From Kribbella antiqua (GTDB lineage Bacteria > Actinomycetota > Actinomycetes > Propionibacteriales > Kribbellaceae), in the NCBI RefSeq assembly GCF_004345665.1, contig NZ_SLWR01000003.1:530476-594475 (forward strand): a stretch of DNA of 64,000 nucleotides, given 5' to 3'. Of this stretch, positions 23,021 to 32,290 are shown one piece after another. Within the stretch, counting starts at the first letter, position 1. Each line of letters starts with the position of its first letter. Position numbers and translations under genes: made by a program. Under the pieces are notes generated by a model. That model ran no database searches and was not told the origin of the DNA. It was given only the letters and a program-made list of their open reading frames with translations.

Positions 23021-23833
23021 GTGCGTTGGCGGATAGACCTCAGGTACGACGGAACGGCCTTCCACGGCTGGGCCCGTCAGGAGGGTCTCCGGACCGTGCA
23101 GGGCGTGCTGGAGGAGATGCTCCGCGTCGTACTGCGCCTGCCGGAAGCTCCGACCGTGACCTGTGCCGGCCGGACGGACACCGGCGTACATGCGCGTGGG
23201 CAGGTCACCCATGTGGACGTCGAGGGCGCTGTAGAGCCGCTGAGGCTTCTGAGGAGCCTGAACGGCGTCCTGCCTGAGGATGTGGCTGTCACGGCCGTGA
23301 GAGCGGCTCCAGAGGGCTTTGACGCCCGCTTCTCCGCATTGGCTCGTCGCTATGTGTACAGGCTCTGTGACGACCCGGCCGGCTGGGACCCGCTGCTGCG
23401 TCAGCACGTACTGCGAGTAGGCCGCCCGCTCGACATGGACCGGATGAACGCGGCCGCGACCGGTCTGCTCGGCGAGCACGACTTCGCGGCCTTCTGCAAG
23501 AAGCGGGAGGGCGCCAGCACAGTGCGGGCGCTGCTGGAGTACTCGTGGCGGCGGACGGCTCCTGGCTTGCTGGAAGGCACAGTGATCGCTGATGCCTTCT
23601 GCCACTCGATGGTCCGGGCACTGGTGGGTTCCATGATCCCGGTGGGAGACGGACGGCGTGAGGTCGACTGGCCGGCCGCCGTACTGGCTGGGAAGGTGCG
23701 GGACTCGGCGGTGTCGGTTCTGCCAGCGCACGGGCTGACTCTGGAGGAAGTGCGTTACCCGGCGGACGATGAGCTGGCAGCCAGGGCCCTGCAGGCCAGG
23801 CAGGTCAGGGGAGAGGTACACCAGCGTGGCTGA
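23021..23833 (+). CDS. truA: tRNA pseudouridine(38-40) synthase TruA
   Basis: 270 residues, GTG start. [17 protein letters not shown] and the catalytic-Asp motif [14 protein letters not shown] are present, as are [12 protein letters not shown] and [11 protein letters not shown]. It makes pseudouridine in the tRNA anticodon arm. No ribosome-binding site is visible; TAGATT (23010-23015) ends 5 bp before the GTG, so the mRNA is probably leaderless. Overlaps the next gene by 8 bp. Confidence 0.96.
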   Translation: MRWRIDLRYDGTAFHGWARQEGLRTVQGVLEEMLRVVLRLPEAPTVTCAGRTDTGVHARGQVTHVDVEGAVEPLRLLRSLNGVLPEDVAVTAVRAAPEGFDARFSALARRYVYRLCDDPAGWDPLLRQHVLRVGRPLDMDRMNAAATGLLGEHDFAAFCKKREGASTVRALLEYSWRRTAPGLLEGTVIADAFCHSMVRALVGSMIPVGDGRREVDWPAAVLAGKVRDSAVSVLPAHGLTLEEVRYPADDELAARALQARQVRGEVHQRG

Positions 23834-24422
23834 TCACTATTTCTCGGCGGAGCCGGGTTCGGCGGACGTACGCCGTACTGTCGAGGCTCGGATCTGGGGA
23901 CGCGAGTACACCTTCACCACTGCGACCGGAGTGTTCTCCAGAGACCGGTTGGACATCGGTACGGCGGTATTACTGCGGGAGGTGGATCCGCCAACCGGCG
24001 GCGGGACGTTCCTCGACCTGGGGACCGGCTACGGGCCGATCGCGTGTGCACTGGCTGTCGAGGCCGCTGAGGCGCAGGTGTGGGCGGTCGACGTGAACAC
24101 GCGGGCGCTGGAGTTGACCGCGGAGAACGCAGCCAAGGCCGGAGTGGCTGATCGCGTGCACCCTGTCCTCCCGGACGGCGTACCGGATGACGTGCGGTTC
24201 GACGAGATCTGGTCGAACCCGGCGATCCACATCGGCAAGCCAGAGCTGCACAAGATGCTGCTGCACTGGCTGGCCCGGCTCGCCGACGGCGGCGTGGCCT
24301 GGTTCGTCGTCGGCAAGAACCTGGGCGGCGACTCCCTCCAACGCTGGCTGACCGAGCAGGGCTACCCCTGCACGCGGAAGGCGAGCGCCAAGGGATTCCG
24401 GGTCCTACACGTCACCCGGTGA
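23826..24422 (+). CDS. Class I SAM-dependent methyltransferase, RsmC-like
   Basis: 198 residues from GTG 23826, with GGGGAGAGG 9 bp upstream inside truA. The SAM motif [12 protein letters not shown] and the motif [11 protein letters not shown] (a form of NPP[FI]H) place it with the RsmC/'MTS' family that methylates guanine N2 of 16S rRNA. It lacks the N-terminal domain of E. coli RsmC, as actinobacterial members do. Coupled to truA, which fits an RNA-modification role. Confidence 0.85.
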   Translation: MADHYFSAEPGSADVRRTVEARIWGREYTFTTATGVFSRDRLDIGTAVLLREVDPPTGGGTFLDLGTGYGPIACALAVEAAEAQVWAVDVNTRALELTAENAAKAGVADRVHPVLPDGVPDDVRFDEIWSNPAIHIGKPELHKMLLHWLARLADGGVAWFVVGKNLGGDSLQRWLTEQGYPCTRKASAKGFRVLHVTR

Positions 24423-24425
24423 ATG

Positions 24426-26276
24426 TCAGCGGCCGTCGCGCTCATTGCCGGGGGCTCTCACGATCGCGGCCGGCGGGAGTGGTGGGCCCGCGGCGGCACC
24501 GGCCGCGGCATGCGATCCTGGCCCCGGCTGCCCGGTCATCGCCGCCGCTTGGGACTTGTCCTGAAGATCCGCACCGCCTCCGCCCTTGGGCAGCGAGGCG
24601 TAGTAGTCCTTGGCCTGGGCGATCTCGGCGACCGCGTCGGTACACAGCTTCTCGGCTCGCTCACCGCGATTGCCGGTGCGGAAGCCGAATCTGCTCTCCG
24701 GCCTGGCGACCTGCGCGAAGGCAGCCTGAACCTTGGGCACCAGGAAAGCATGGACGTCCTGCTGCCCCGCCGCGTCGCGCGGGGTGTCCTTGCCGAGGCC
24801 GAGCGCGACCGCCTTGGCGAACCGATCGCTTTGTCCGGTGGTCAGCAGCTGAGAGACGACCTGTTGCTCGCTCATCCGGCTGATTTGGCCGATCGACTGC
24901 GTGAGTACGGCCACCGTGCGGTCCGCCGGGGTCCCGACGGTGCGTTGGGCTTCCGATGTGCCGTACCCGAGGTCGGTCATCAGCCTGTCGGCCTGCCCCT
25001 CGGCGTAGCGCCTGACGAGCGCATCCTCCATCGCCTGCGCTGCGGGATCGTGCTGCGAGCCGGGATCGCTGGGTGAGCAGAGGCGGGCAGCCTCGCGGGC
25101 GACGACGACGAAGGCTTGGCGCACGTCGGCCCGGAGTTCCGGATCGAGCGGTCGCGGCGCCGTGTGCGCCTTCTCGAGTGGCGCGAGCACGCGCTGGACG
25201 TCGAACGCCAGGCTGCCGTCCGGCCGAGCCTCGCCGAGGTCACGGATACCCCGGTTCGTCGCCTCCAGGTAGCCGTTCCAGCCGTTGATCTCGTGGCCGG
25301 GCGTCAGTACCCAGGCCAGGTGGTCGCCGGTGCGGCCGATGGCGAGATCGCGGTGCACCCGCTCCACGATCGCCGAGACCTCGGCGTACGCGGGTTCCTT
25401 GCGGTGCGGCGGCGGCTCGACCGGCTTCGGGCCGGAGTTGGCGAAGGTGTCGAGGTGCTCGGTCGCCCGCTCAACTGCCTCCGCGGCGATCGTCTGGCCG
25501 TTGCTCCGGGAGTCTTCGGTGCTCGCGGCAACGGCCTCGAACCCGGTCTTCAGATCCTTGACCAGCAGAGCCTTGATGCGGGCGGCGTCCTCGGGGAGGA
25601 CCCGGCCGGCGAACCCGTAGCCCCGATCGAGCCGCGCACCGAGTCGTTGCTGGATGAGCACCTCGGACAGCTCGTTCCAGCGCTCGGCCGGGGGTGTCGC
25701 CTGGAGCCGGTCGCGCAGGTCGTCGGGCGCGATCCTGGCGGCTTCGCCGACCTGTTCGCACAGGGTTTCGACGGCTCCCTGCAGCCGCGGGTGCTCGTCT
25801 TCGGCCGGTAGGTCCAGGATGTCCGGAAAGCCCCGGTCCAGCTGCAGGTCGGCCATCACCCTCGGGACGTAGAACGCGGTGGTGTTCGCCCGCAGTCCGG
25901 TATCCAAGGCGCTGGTCGCGGCGTCGTCGTCCGGCGCAGGCTCTTGAGAGAGCGCCACGTAGTTGTCGACGAAGACTCCCACGGCGCTCCGGACCCGCCT
26001 GACCACGTCGCGATCAGGGCGAGGGTCGGTGGCGGCGCGCTGAACGTACATCTCCTGGAAGGCCACCCTGAGGTAGGCGTACGTGCCGCCGCTCAGCGTC
26101 ATCGAGCGGTCGTCGTGCACCGCCCCTTCGAAGGTCACCCCATCAGGATGCTGCTCCACGTTCACCTGCTCGTTCCACTGGCTGGGGAACGGCGTCAGGT
26201 CGCGCAGGGCGTAGTGGAGGTTGTCGATGACTCGCCAGGGGTTCTCTTGCCGGTCCAGTGGCACTCCGCGGTCCAT
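24426..26276 (-). CDS. Large protein of unknown function
   Basis: 616 residues, acidic to neutral, predicted mostly helical; no signal peptide or transmembrane segment. I recognise no domain. A segment near residue 330 (HLAWV, GWNG, then RGIRDL) resembles part of the small protein at 27685-28098. The last 50 residues are Pro/Ala/Gly-rich and low-complexity. The coding evidence is good: consistent GC3 pattern over 1.85 kb with no alternative gene. The start faces the divergent sigma-factor gene 86 bp away, so the two may share regulation. Convergent with the methyltransferase, 3 bp apart. Confidence 0.75.
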   Translation of the reverse strand: MDRGVPLDRQENPWRVIDNLHYALRDLTPFPSQWNEQVNVEQHPDGVTFEGAVHDDRSMTLSGGTYAYLRVAFQEMYVQRAATDPRPDRDVVRRVRSAVGVFVDNYVALSQEPAPDDDAATSALDTGLRANTTAFYVPRVMADLQLDRGFPDILDLPAEDEHPRLQGAVETLCEQVGEAARIAPDDLRDRLQATPPAERWNELSEVLIQQRLGARLDRGYGFAGRVLPEDAARIKALLVKDLKTGFEAVAASTEDSRSNGQTIAAEAVERATEHLDTFANSGPKPVEPPPHRKEPAYAEVSAIVERVHRDLAIGRTGDHLAWVLTPGHEINGWNGYLEATNRGIRDLGEARPDGSLAFDVQRVLAPLEKAHTAPRPLDPELRADVRQAFVVVAREAARLCSPSDPGSQHDPAAQAMEDALVRRYAEGQADRLMTDLGYGTSEAQRTVGTPADRTVAVLTQSIGQISRMSEQQVVSQLLTTGQSDRFAKAVALGLGKDTPRDAAGQQDVHAFLVPKVQAAFAQVARPESRFGFRTGNRGERAEKLCTDAVAEIAQAKDYYASLPKGGGGADLQDKSQAAAMTGQPGPGSHAAAGAAAGPPLPPAAIVRAPGNERDGR

Positions 26277-26362
26277 GGGATGTGATGGTATTTGTCCACC
26301 GTGTCAACCAGCGATGCGTGAACTGGCTGCAACGGATCCGGCGGCGGGGCCGTCCTGAGGGT

Positions 26363-26896
26363 ATGGAGGCAGCCTTGGCGGCAGCAGAGGCACGCGCGGG
26401 CGAGATCGACTTCGAGCTCTGGGTGACCGAGAAGGCGGACGCGCTGCTGCGCTTCGCGTACGTCCTCACGGGTGACGTCACCTTGGCCGAGGACGCGGTT
26501 CAGGACGCCCTGACGACAGCCTGTGCCCGCTGGAGCCGGGTGAGCCGTGCCGACGATCCCGAGGCGTACGTGAAGCGGATGGTGGTGAATGCACACATCT
26601 CCTGGTGGCGTCGCTTCCGCCGACGGGAGGCGCCGGCTGCCGACCCGGTCAGGACCGCTCTGCCGTCGCCGGACGGTGCCGCGGACAGAGCCGAGTCGGA
26701 CGCCGTCTGGGCGCTGTGCGCGACACTGCCCGACAAACAACGGGCAGCCGTTGTACTGCGCTTCTACGAGGAGCTCTCGTACGCCGAAATCGGTGCACTG
26801 CTGCACTGCGCGGAAGCGACGGCCCGGTCGCATGTACACCGAGCCCTGGCAACACTGAAGACCACGCTGAGCAAGGAAGGAGCGGAGGATGCCTGA
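26363..26896 (+). CDS. SigE-family ECF RNA polymerase sigma factor
   Basis: 177 residues from ATG 26363. Region 2 (ADALLRFAYVLTGDVTLAED, AVQDALTTACARW) and region 4 (LPDKQRAAVVLRFYEELSYA, EIGALLHCAEATARSHVHRA) match the actinobacterial SigE/ECF41-like short sigma factors. A GTG at 26258 would extend the frame into the divergent gene and gives no conserved sequence, so the shorter start is preferred. Overlaps the downstream membrane protein by 8 bp. Confidence 0.88.
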   Translation: MEAALAAAEARAGEIDFELWVTEKADALLRFAYVLTGDVTLAEDAVQDALTTACARWSRVSRADDPEAYVKRMVVNAHISWWRRFRRREAPAADPVRTALPSPDGAADRAESDAVWALCATLPDKQRAAVVLRFYEELSYAEIGALLHCAEATARSHVHRALATLKTTLSKEGAEDA

Positions 26897-27644
26897 GCAC
26901 GACGAGCCTGAGCAGGAGCTCGGCGCCAAGATCACCTCTGCCTTCCAGGGCAAGGCGGACGCCGCAATCGGGCTGCGAGCGAACGGACTGGCCAGTGAAG
27001 CGCGCCGACGGGTCCGCAAGCGGCGGCAGACGATGGTCATGGCCGCTGCGGCCGTGCTGGTCGTAGTAGGCATCGGCGGGGTGTGGAACGCTGTTGGCCC
27101 GACACCGTCCACCACGAGCTCGAGCGCGGGCTCCAGCGACAGCAAAGAGGGAGCACACCAGCCCAACATCCTGCCCACACAGGGGCTGGTTGTGGCCTGC
27201 CCACCGGATCACCCGATCCTCAAGGGTGGCGTCGTACTGCCGGCGGGCACCGGTCTGGACGTCCAGACGCCGGTGCAAGGGATGCAGGCCTGCCGCTATC
27301 GCCTCACGAATGGCGCCACCATGCTGCTTGGCCAGCAGCGTTTCAACGCCACCGTCGCGCAGCAGGTCGTCGACGCGATCAAGGTGCTGCCGGAGCGCAA
27401 CCCCGAGTTGCCGGTGTTCAAGTGCCCCCCCCAGGCGGCCCAGCCGTCCGAGGCGATCGTGCTGCGGTTCGACACCGCGGCCGGCATCCGCGAGGTCTGG
27501 GTCCAGTACGACGGCTGCGACTCGGCCGGCTTCTTCACCGGCTCCGGCACCTTCGGCCTCTACTCCGCACCGCTGAAGCTCTTCATGGTCGGCAGCGTCC
27601 GCCCGACCGAAGGCACCTACCTGAACGCCCTCAAGGACTGGTGA
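26889..27644 (+). CDS. Putative sigma-factor partner, single-pass membrane protein
   Basis: 251 residues. A charged cytoplasmic N-terminus of about 47 residues, one transmembrane helix (VMAAAAVLVVVGIGGVWNAV), a Ser/Thr-rich linker and an extracytoplasmic domain with several cysteines (VVACPPDHP, MQACRYRL, FKCPPQA, YDGCDS). The 8-bp overlap with the sigma gene and topology suggest an anti-sigma-like sensor, but no zinc-binding HxxxCxxC anti-sigma motif is present, so this is inference. Confidence 0.75.
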   Translation: MPEHDEPEQELGAKITSAFQGKADAAIGLRANGLASEARRRVRKRRQTMVMAAAAVLVVVGIGGVWNAVGPTPSTTSSSAGSSDSKEGAHQPNILPTQGLVVACPPDHPILKGGVVLPAGTGLDVQTPVQGMQACRYRLTNGATMLLGQQRFNATVAQQVVDAIKVLPERNPELPVFKCPPQAAQPSEAIVLRFDTAAGIREVWVQYDGCDSAGFFTGSGTFGLYSAPLKLFMVGSVRPTEGTYLNALKDW

Positions 27645-27684
27645 CCTCACTCCACAACCGAACCCCGCTCCGGCCTGCGAAACC

Positions 27685-28098
27685 TCAGCACCTGGCCCGA
27701 CACCGCCCCAGCCGGACCTGCAACTGCCGGCGTACTCGCTGCGGCGCCGCCACCCGCCGCTGCCCCTGACCCGCCCGATCGCCGTTCTCGCGACCGATTC
27801 CGGCGAGCTCGTCGTCCGTCAGGACTTTGCCGAGTTCGGCCCGACGAGGTCCCTCGTAGCCGTACAGCAGGGCCAGCTCGTGCCGAAGCGGCTCGGTCAG
27901 CCTGGCCCGGACCTGGGCCACGATGATCGGGTTCACGTCGCGGATCGCCCTGCTGTCCGGTTGCTCGTACAGTCGCCCGTTCCAGCCCGACAGTTCGCCG
28001 GTACGGCGCTCCCTGGCGTCGATGATGGTCGCGACCCACGCGTACTCCCGGCTGCCCGGCGTGATCTCCGGTCCCAGCCTCACGATCACGCCGGTCAC
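27685..28098 (-). CDS. Small protein of unknown function
   Basis: 137 residues from GTG 28098 (AGGA 7 bp upstream); an ATG at 28173 would overlap the divergent ABC-F start. The first 105 residues look like a real domain (REYAWVATIIDARERRTG, ELSGWNGRLYEQPDSRAIRD); the last 30 are Arg/Gln-rich and could be a degraded or frameshifted end. The GWNG...RxIRD segment resembles one in the 616-residue protein at 24426-26276. Confidence 0.5.
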   Translation of the reverse strand: MTGVIVRLGPEITPGSREYAWVATIIDARERRTGELSGWNGRLYEQPDSRAIRDVNPIIVAQVRARLTEPLRHELALLYGYEGPRRAELGKVLTDDELAGIGRENGDRAGQGQRRVAAPQRVRRQLQVRLGRCRARC

Positions 28099-28171
28099 GG
28101 AGTCATCCTGCCGTCGCTTGGGGTCGATAACGGGTCGCGAGCCGGTGGTCCGGGCGGTCAGACTGGGGCGC

Positions 28172-29854
28172 ATGGGTCACGTGGATGTTGCCGGGGTCGG
28201 GTTCGAGTTGCCGGACGGGCGGGTGTTGCTGGACGACATCACGTTCCGGGTCGGGGATGGCGCCAAGGTGGCGCTGGTCGGCGCGAACGGGTCCGGGAAG
28301 ACGACGCTGACCAGGATCATCGCGGGTGACCTGAAGCCGCACAGCGGCAGCATCTCGCGATCCGGCGGGCTCGGCGTGATGCGGCAGTTCGTCGGCTCGG
28401 TCCGGGACTCGTCGAACGTCCGGGACCTGCTGCTCGGCGTCGCGCCGGAGGCGATCCAGACCGCCGCGGCCAAGCTGGACAAGGCCGAGCTGGCGATGAT
28501 GGAGTCCGAGGACGAGAAGACCCAGCTCAAGTACGCCCACGCGGTGGCCGAGTGGGGCGAGGTCGGCGGGTACGACGCAGAGGTCCTCTGGGACGTGTGT
28601 ACGACGGCCGCGCTCGGCGTGCCGTTCGACCGCTGCCGCTGGCGTGAGGTGAAGACGCTGTCCGGCGGCGAGCAGAAGCGTCTGGTCCTGGAAGCGCTGC
28701 TGCGTGGCCCGGACGAGGTTCTGATGCTGGACGAGCCGGACAACTACCTCGACGTACCGGGCAAGCGGTGGCTGGAGGAGCAGCTCAACGCCACCCAGAA
28801 GACCGTGCTCTACATCAGCCACGACCGTGAGCTGCTCGCCAACACTGCCACTCGCATCGTCACCGTTGAGCTGGGTGCGGCGGGCAATACGGCGTGGACG
28901 CACGGCGGCGGCTTCAAGACGTACCACGAGGCCAGGCAGCATCGGTTCGAGCGGTTCGAGGAGCTGCGCAAGCGCTGGGACGAGGAGCACGCCAAGCTGC
29001 GGGCGCAGATGCTGATGTACAAGCAGAAAGCGGCGTACAACTCCGACATGGCGTCGCGCTACCGGGCCGCGCAGACCCGGCTGCGCAAGTTCGAGGAGGC
29101 CGGGCCGCCGCAGGCGATCCCGCGCGAGCAGAAGGTCAGCATGCGGCTCACCGGCGGTCGCACCGGCAAACGCGCAGTGGTGAGCACCGGGCTCGAGCTG
29201 ACCGGTCTGATGAAGCCCTTCGACCTCGAGGTCTGGTACGGCGAACGTGTCGCCGTACTGGGCTCCAACGGCTCCGGCAAGTCGCACTTCCTGCGTCTGC
29301 TCGCCAACGGCGGCTCCGACCCCGACGTCGAGCACCAGCCGGTTGGGGACGTACCGATCTCGCCGGTCGCGCACACCGGCAACGCCAAGCTCGGTGCGCG
29401 CGTACGGCCGGGATGGTTCGCGCAGACGCACGAGCACCCGGAGCTGGTCGGTCGCACCCTGCTGGAGATTTTGCACCGGGGTGACGATCATCGGGAGGGC
29501 ATGGGCCGGGAGCTGGCGTCCCGCAAGCTGGACCGGTACGAGCTGGCGCACGCCGCCGAGCAGACCTTCGACAGCCTGTCGGGTGGTCAGCAGGCGCGGT
29601 TCCAGATCCTCTTGCTGGAGCTGTCCGGTGCGACCTTGCTCCTGCTGGACGAGCCCACCGACAACCTCGACGTCGAGTCGGCCGAGGCGCTGGAGGAGGG
29701 CCTGGACTCCTTCGACGGCACGGTGCTCGCGGTGACGCACGACCGCTGGTTCGCTCGCGGCTTCGACCGCTACCTCGTTTTCGGCGCCGACGGCTCCGTC
29801 TACGAATCCGCCGAGCCGGTGTGGGACGAAGGTCGTGTAGAACGCGCTCGCTAA
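28172..29854 (+). CDS. ABC-F family ATP-binding protein
   Basis: 560 residues with two ABC domains and no membrane part. Walker A GANGSGKT and GSNGSGKS, signatures LSGGEQKR and LSGGQQAR, Walker B MLDEPDNYLD and LLDEPTDNLD, with a charged helical linker between them (about 240-330, FEELRKRWDEEHAKLRAQML). ABC-F proteins act on the ribosome; some protect it from antibiotics. The first Walker B has DEPDNYLD instead of DEPTNHLD. Nothing nearby shows its target. ATG 28172 gives the conserved start MGHVDVAGVGFELP. Confidence 0.9.
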   Translation: MGHVDVAGVGFELPDGRVLLDDITFRVGDGAKVALVGANGSGKTTLTRIIAGDLKPHSGSISRSGGLGVMRQFVGSVRDSSNVRDLLLGVAPEAIQTAAAKLDKAELAMMESEDEKTQLKYAHAVAEWGEVGGYDAEVLWDVCTTAALGVPFDRCRWREVKTLSGGEQKRLVLEALLRGPDEVLMLDEPDNYLDVPGKRWLEEQLNATQKTVLYISHDRELLANTATRIVTVELGAAGNTAWTHGGGFKTYHEARQHRFERFEELRKRWDEEHAKLRAQMLMYKQKAAYNSDMASRYRAAQTRLRKFEEAGPPQAIPREQKVSMRLTGGRTGKRAVVSTGLELTGLMKPFDLEVWYGERVAVLGSNGSGKSHFLRLLANGGSDPDVEHQPVGDVPISPVAHTGNAKLGARVRPGWFAQTHEHPELVGRTLLEILHRGDDHREGMGRELASRKLDRYELAHAAEQTFDSLSGGQQARFQILLLELSGATLLLLDEPTDNLDVESAEALEEGLDSFDGTVLAVTHDRWFARGFDRYLVFGADGSVYESAEPVWDEGRVERAR

Positions 29855-29891
29855 GCCCTAGAGTTCTCCCACCTGAAGCGAGGGGGAACTC

Positions 29892-31382
29892 GTGATGACA
29901 GACGCCGTGGCCACCCGCTGGGCCAACACCGTCGTACCCAGCTGGCTCTATCGCTGGCTGATGCCGCTCGGCTGGATCGTCGCGGTTGTGGTCACGGTGT
30001 CGTCGGACGGCAGCCGGTGTACACCGGGCGACCGGTGCGGCGTTCTCGGTTCCCTCGCGATGGTCGCTTGCTATGCGTCGCTGGTGCTGTGCTGGTGGCA
30101 GCCCAGGCTCGCCGCCTTCGCCGGTCTGGTGTTCCTGGCGTTCGAGCTGAACTACGGCGACGCCGTCGGGGCGCTGGTTGCCTGGAGCCTCTACGCCGGC
30201 GCGTGTGCGCTGTTCCTGGCCTGGCTGACCTACACCCGCCACCGGCAGTCAGCCCTGACGGTGAACCTGCCCACCCAACAGGTGGCGATCCCGGCCGCCG
30301 CGCGGGTCGGTGTCACCTCACGGCTCGTCATCGCGGGTGTGCTGGCGCTGGCCGGAGCAGCGGCACTGGCTGCCGGGTGGTACACCGTGGCCGGCGGTGC
30401 GTGGCTGCTGACGATCCTGTTCGTACTGCGCGACCTCCAGCTCCGCAGGACGCGCGTACGGCGATCTCGGACGGAGGCAGGGCTGCCGGTCCGGATCGAC
30501 CCGGATGCGTCGGGCAGCTTCGCCATCCGCTCGACCGAAGGTGATGTGCTGCTCGGCTTCCTTCGCGTCGCGTTGGACGACCGGGAGGCGGACGAACGGC
30601 TGTCCAGCGCGATCGACCTGCTGAACGAAGCCGAGGACGACCTAACGGCCTCGATGCGCCTCGACTCGGTCCGGACGCTGCGGCAGTACCGCGGTGAGGC
30701 AGTGCTGGTCGGCGACCTCGCAGAGGGCAGTTGGCCGACGATCCTGATCGGCGACACGCCACTCCGTCCGGTGTCCGGGCTGCGCACACCACGTCGTACG
30801 CCGTGGAGCGTGGAGACCGGCGACAGGCTGGATCTCGAGGTCCACGAGATGGCTGGCCGCCCTGCGGGCCTCATCGACCCCGTGCGGGAGATTCCGACGC
30901 TGCCGTGGTCCGTGCCGATCGAACCGGCCCAGGCGTGGTGTCGCCCGGTGCTGGTCGCTGCTCTGCTGGCCGGGCCTGCTGCTGTCGGTCTCTTCACCAG
31001 CTGGGGCGACTGGTTCCCTGTGATCGTCGCAGTGGTGGCGGGCGCGCTGCTCATTCGGTTCACGACCGAGGAGCTCTTCTACGCCGTTGTCGCCTCTGCT
31101 ACCGAGCTGCGGATTCGGCGCAGTCCGCTGGAGCGAGTCGTGGGCTGGCAAGCCGTTGAGTCGATCGAGGTCAACGGTGACCGGGTGACGCTCAGGACCG
31201 ATGGGGGATCGCAGGTCGTCGGCGGCGTGGCGAAAGGGCAGGCCGGCGAGGTTGCCGCCGTCTTCGAAGCGTTGCGGGCGCAGACCGACGCACCGGCTGC
31301 CGGCCCTCGACTCACACCCCAGTTGGTGATCGAGGCTGTCTACTACGTGGCATGTGCAGTGGCCTTCCTCGTACTGCTTTAG
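29892..31382 (+). CDS. Multi-pass membrane protein of unknown function
   Basis: 496 residues. Four to five transmembrane helices in the first 180 residues, a soluble middle part with a helix-rich charged segment (about 230-330), then two adjacent helices (about 355-395), a soluble stretch resembling a PH-like beta domain (ATELRIRRSPLERVVGWQAV), and a final helix at the C-terminus. No family recognised. GAGGGGG ribosome-binding site precedes the start. Its TAG stop overlaps the stop of the convergent gene. Confidence 0.75.
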   Translation: MMTDAVATRWANTVVPSWLYRWLMPLGWIVAVVVTVSSDGSRCTPGDRCGVLGSLAMVACYASLVLCWWQPRLAAFAGLVFLAFELNYGDAVGALVAWSLYAGACALFLAWLTYTRHRQSALTVNLPTQQVAIPAAARVGVTSRLVIAGVLALAGAAALAAGWYTVAGGAWLLTILFVLRDLQLRRTRVRRSRTEAGLPVRIDPDASGSFAIRSTEGDVLLGFLRVALDDREADERLSSAIDLLNEAEDDLTASMRLDSVRTLRQYRGEAVLVGDLAEGSWPTILIGDTPLRPVSGLRTPRRTPWSVETGDRLDLEVHEMAGRPAGLIDPVREIPTLPWSVPIEPAQAWCRPVLVAALLAGPAAVGLFTSWGDWFPVIVAVVAGALLIRFTTEELFYAVVASATELRIRRSPLERVVGWQAVESIEVNGDRVTLRTDGGSQVVGGVAKGQAGEVAAVFEALRAQTDAPAAGPRLTPQLVIEAVYYVACAVAFLVLL

Positions 31383-32290
31383 GGCGCTACGCACCAACCA
31401 TCGCGGTAAGCGGCCCAGTTCTCGGGGGTAGCGGTGAAGTCGATGTACAGGGCCAGGCCGAAGTTCTTGCGAGTGGAGGCGCCCAGCCCGAGGCGTGCAC
31501 CGCGGACTGCGGCGGCGACCGTCTCCGCATGGCCCCAGTGGGACGGGTTGCTCTCCCAGTACGCCGGCAGGCCCATGAGGAGGTCCGTTGATGCAGGCGT
31601 GGCTTCCAACGCCAGTTGCGTTTGCTGCGCGACATAGCCGCCGTACAGGGACTGGAGTGGCATGGCGGTGTCGTACGACATCACGGCGATCTGCTCGACC
31701 CGGCGGGCGACTTCGGCGAAGTAGCCGTGCGACCACCACTTGCCCTCGCCGGTCAGGAGCAGCGGGAGCACGTTGACGTGGAAGATCGGGTCGATCTGCG
31801 CTGCCGCTACGGACAGCGGTACACCACGGGCGGTGGTGAGCTCATGCGTCTGATCCAGTACGGCGAGGAAGCCCTTCGAACCAGACTGCACCGGCTCGAA
31901 GTCGAAGTGGATGCCCTGTACGGCGGGAGCCGCGGCGCGCATGGCGGTCGTGAACCAGCGAGCTTTCGGGGACACCGATGCCAACGGCAGAGTGCCGTCG
32001 TGCTCTAGTGGACCGGCGTGCACATAGAGGTCCCGGATCCCAGTGCCCTGCAGCTGCTCGGCCAGAGCTGTTACGTCGGCCTCGGTCTTGCGTCCGTCCA
32101 CCCAGGCATGGCCGAGCCACAGTGCGTCGTTGTTCCGCGTCCTGGCCTCGGCTGACGGCTCACCGGCGTACTGGACTCGCAGGTAGACCGCGTAGGCACC
32201 GAGTGGTGCCGGCACCAGCAGGATGAAGACGAGCGCGAGCACGCTCACCACTCGACGTCGGCGCGACCACGTTCTCCAGCGCCGCCTCAC
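31379..32290 (-). CDS. GH18-like membrane-anchored glycoside hydrolase
   Basis: 303 residues. An Arg-rich N-terminus and one transmembrane or signal helix (VVSVLALVFILLVPAPLGAY) lead into an extracytoplasmic TIM-barrel-like domain. The motif VQGIHFDFEPV resembles the GH18 DxxDxDxE active-site strand, with Glu as likely acid; AVMSYDTA would be the strand carrying the YxD-type residues. Substrate cannot be told. Its GTG overlaps the upstream tetR-like stop by 4 bp, so the two are co-transcribed. Confidence 0.6.
   Translation of the reverse strand: MRRRWRTWSRRRRVVSVLALVFILLVPAPLGAYAVYLRVQYAGEPSAEARTRNNDALWLGHAWVDGRKTEADVTALAEQLQGTGIRDLYVHAGPLEHDGTLPLASVSPKARWFTTAMRAAAPAVQGIHFDFEPVQSGSKGFLAVLDQTHELTTARGVPLSVAAAQIDPIFHVNVLPLLLTGEGKWWSHGYFAEVARRVEQIAVMSYDTAMPLQSLYGGYVAQQTQLALEATPASTDLLMGLPAYWESNPSHWGHAETVAAAVRGARLGLGASTRKNFGLALYIDFTATPENWAAYRDGWCVAP

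Noticed and set aside
28103..29740. 545-codon minus-strand frame opposite the ABC-F gene
   Set aside because: The plus strand has two complete ABC domains; the minus frame has no recognisable fold.
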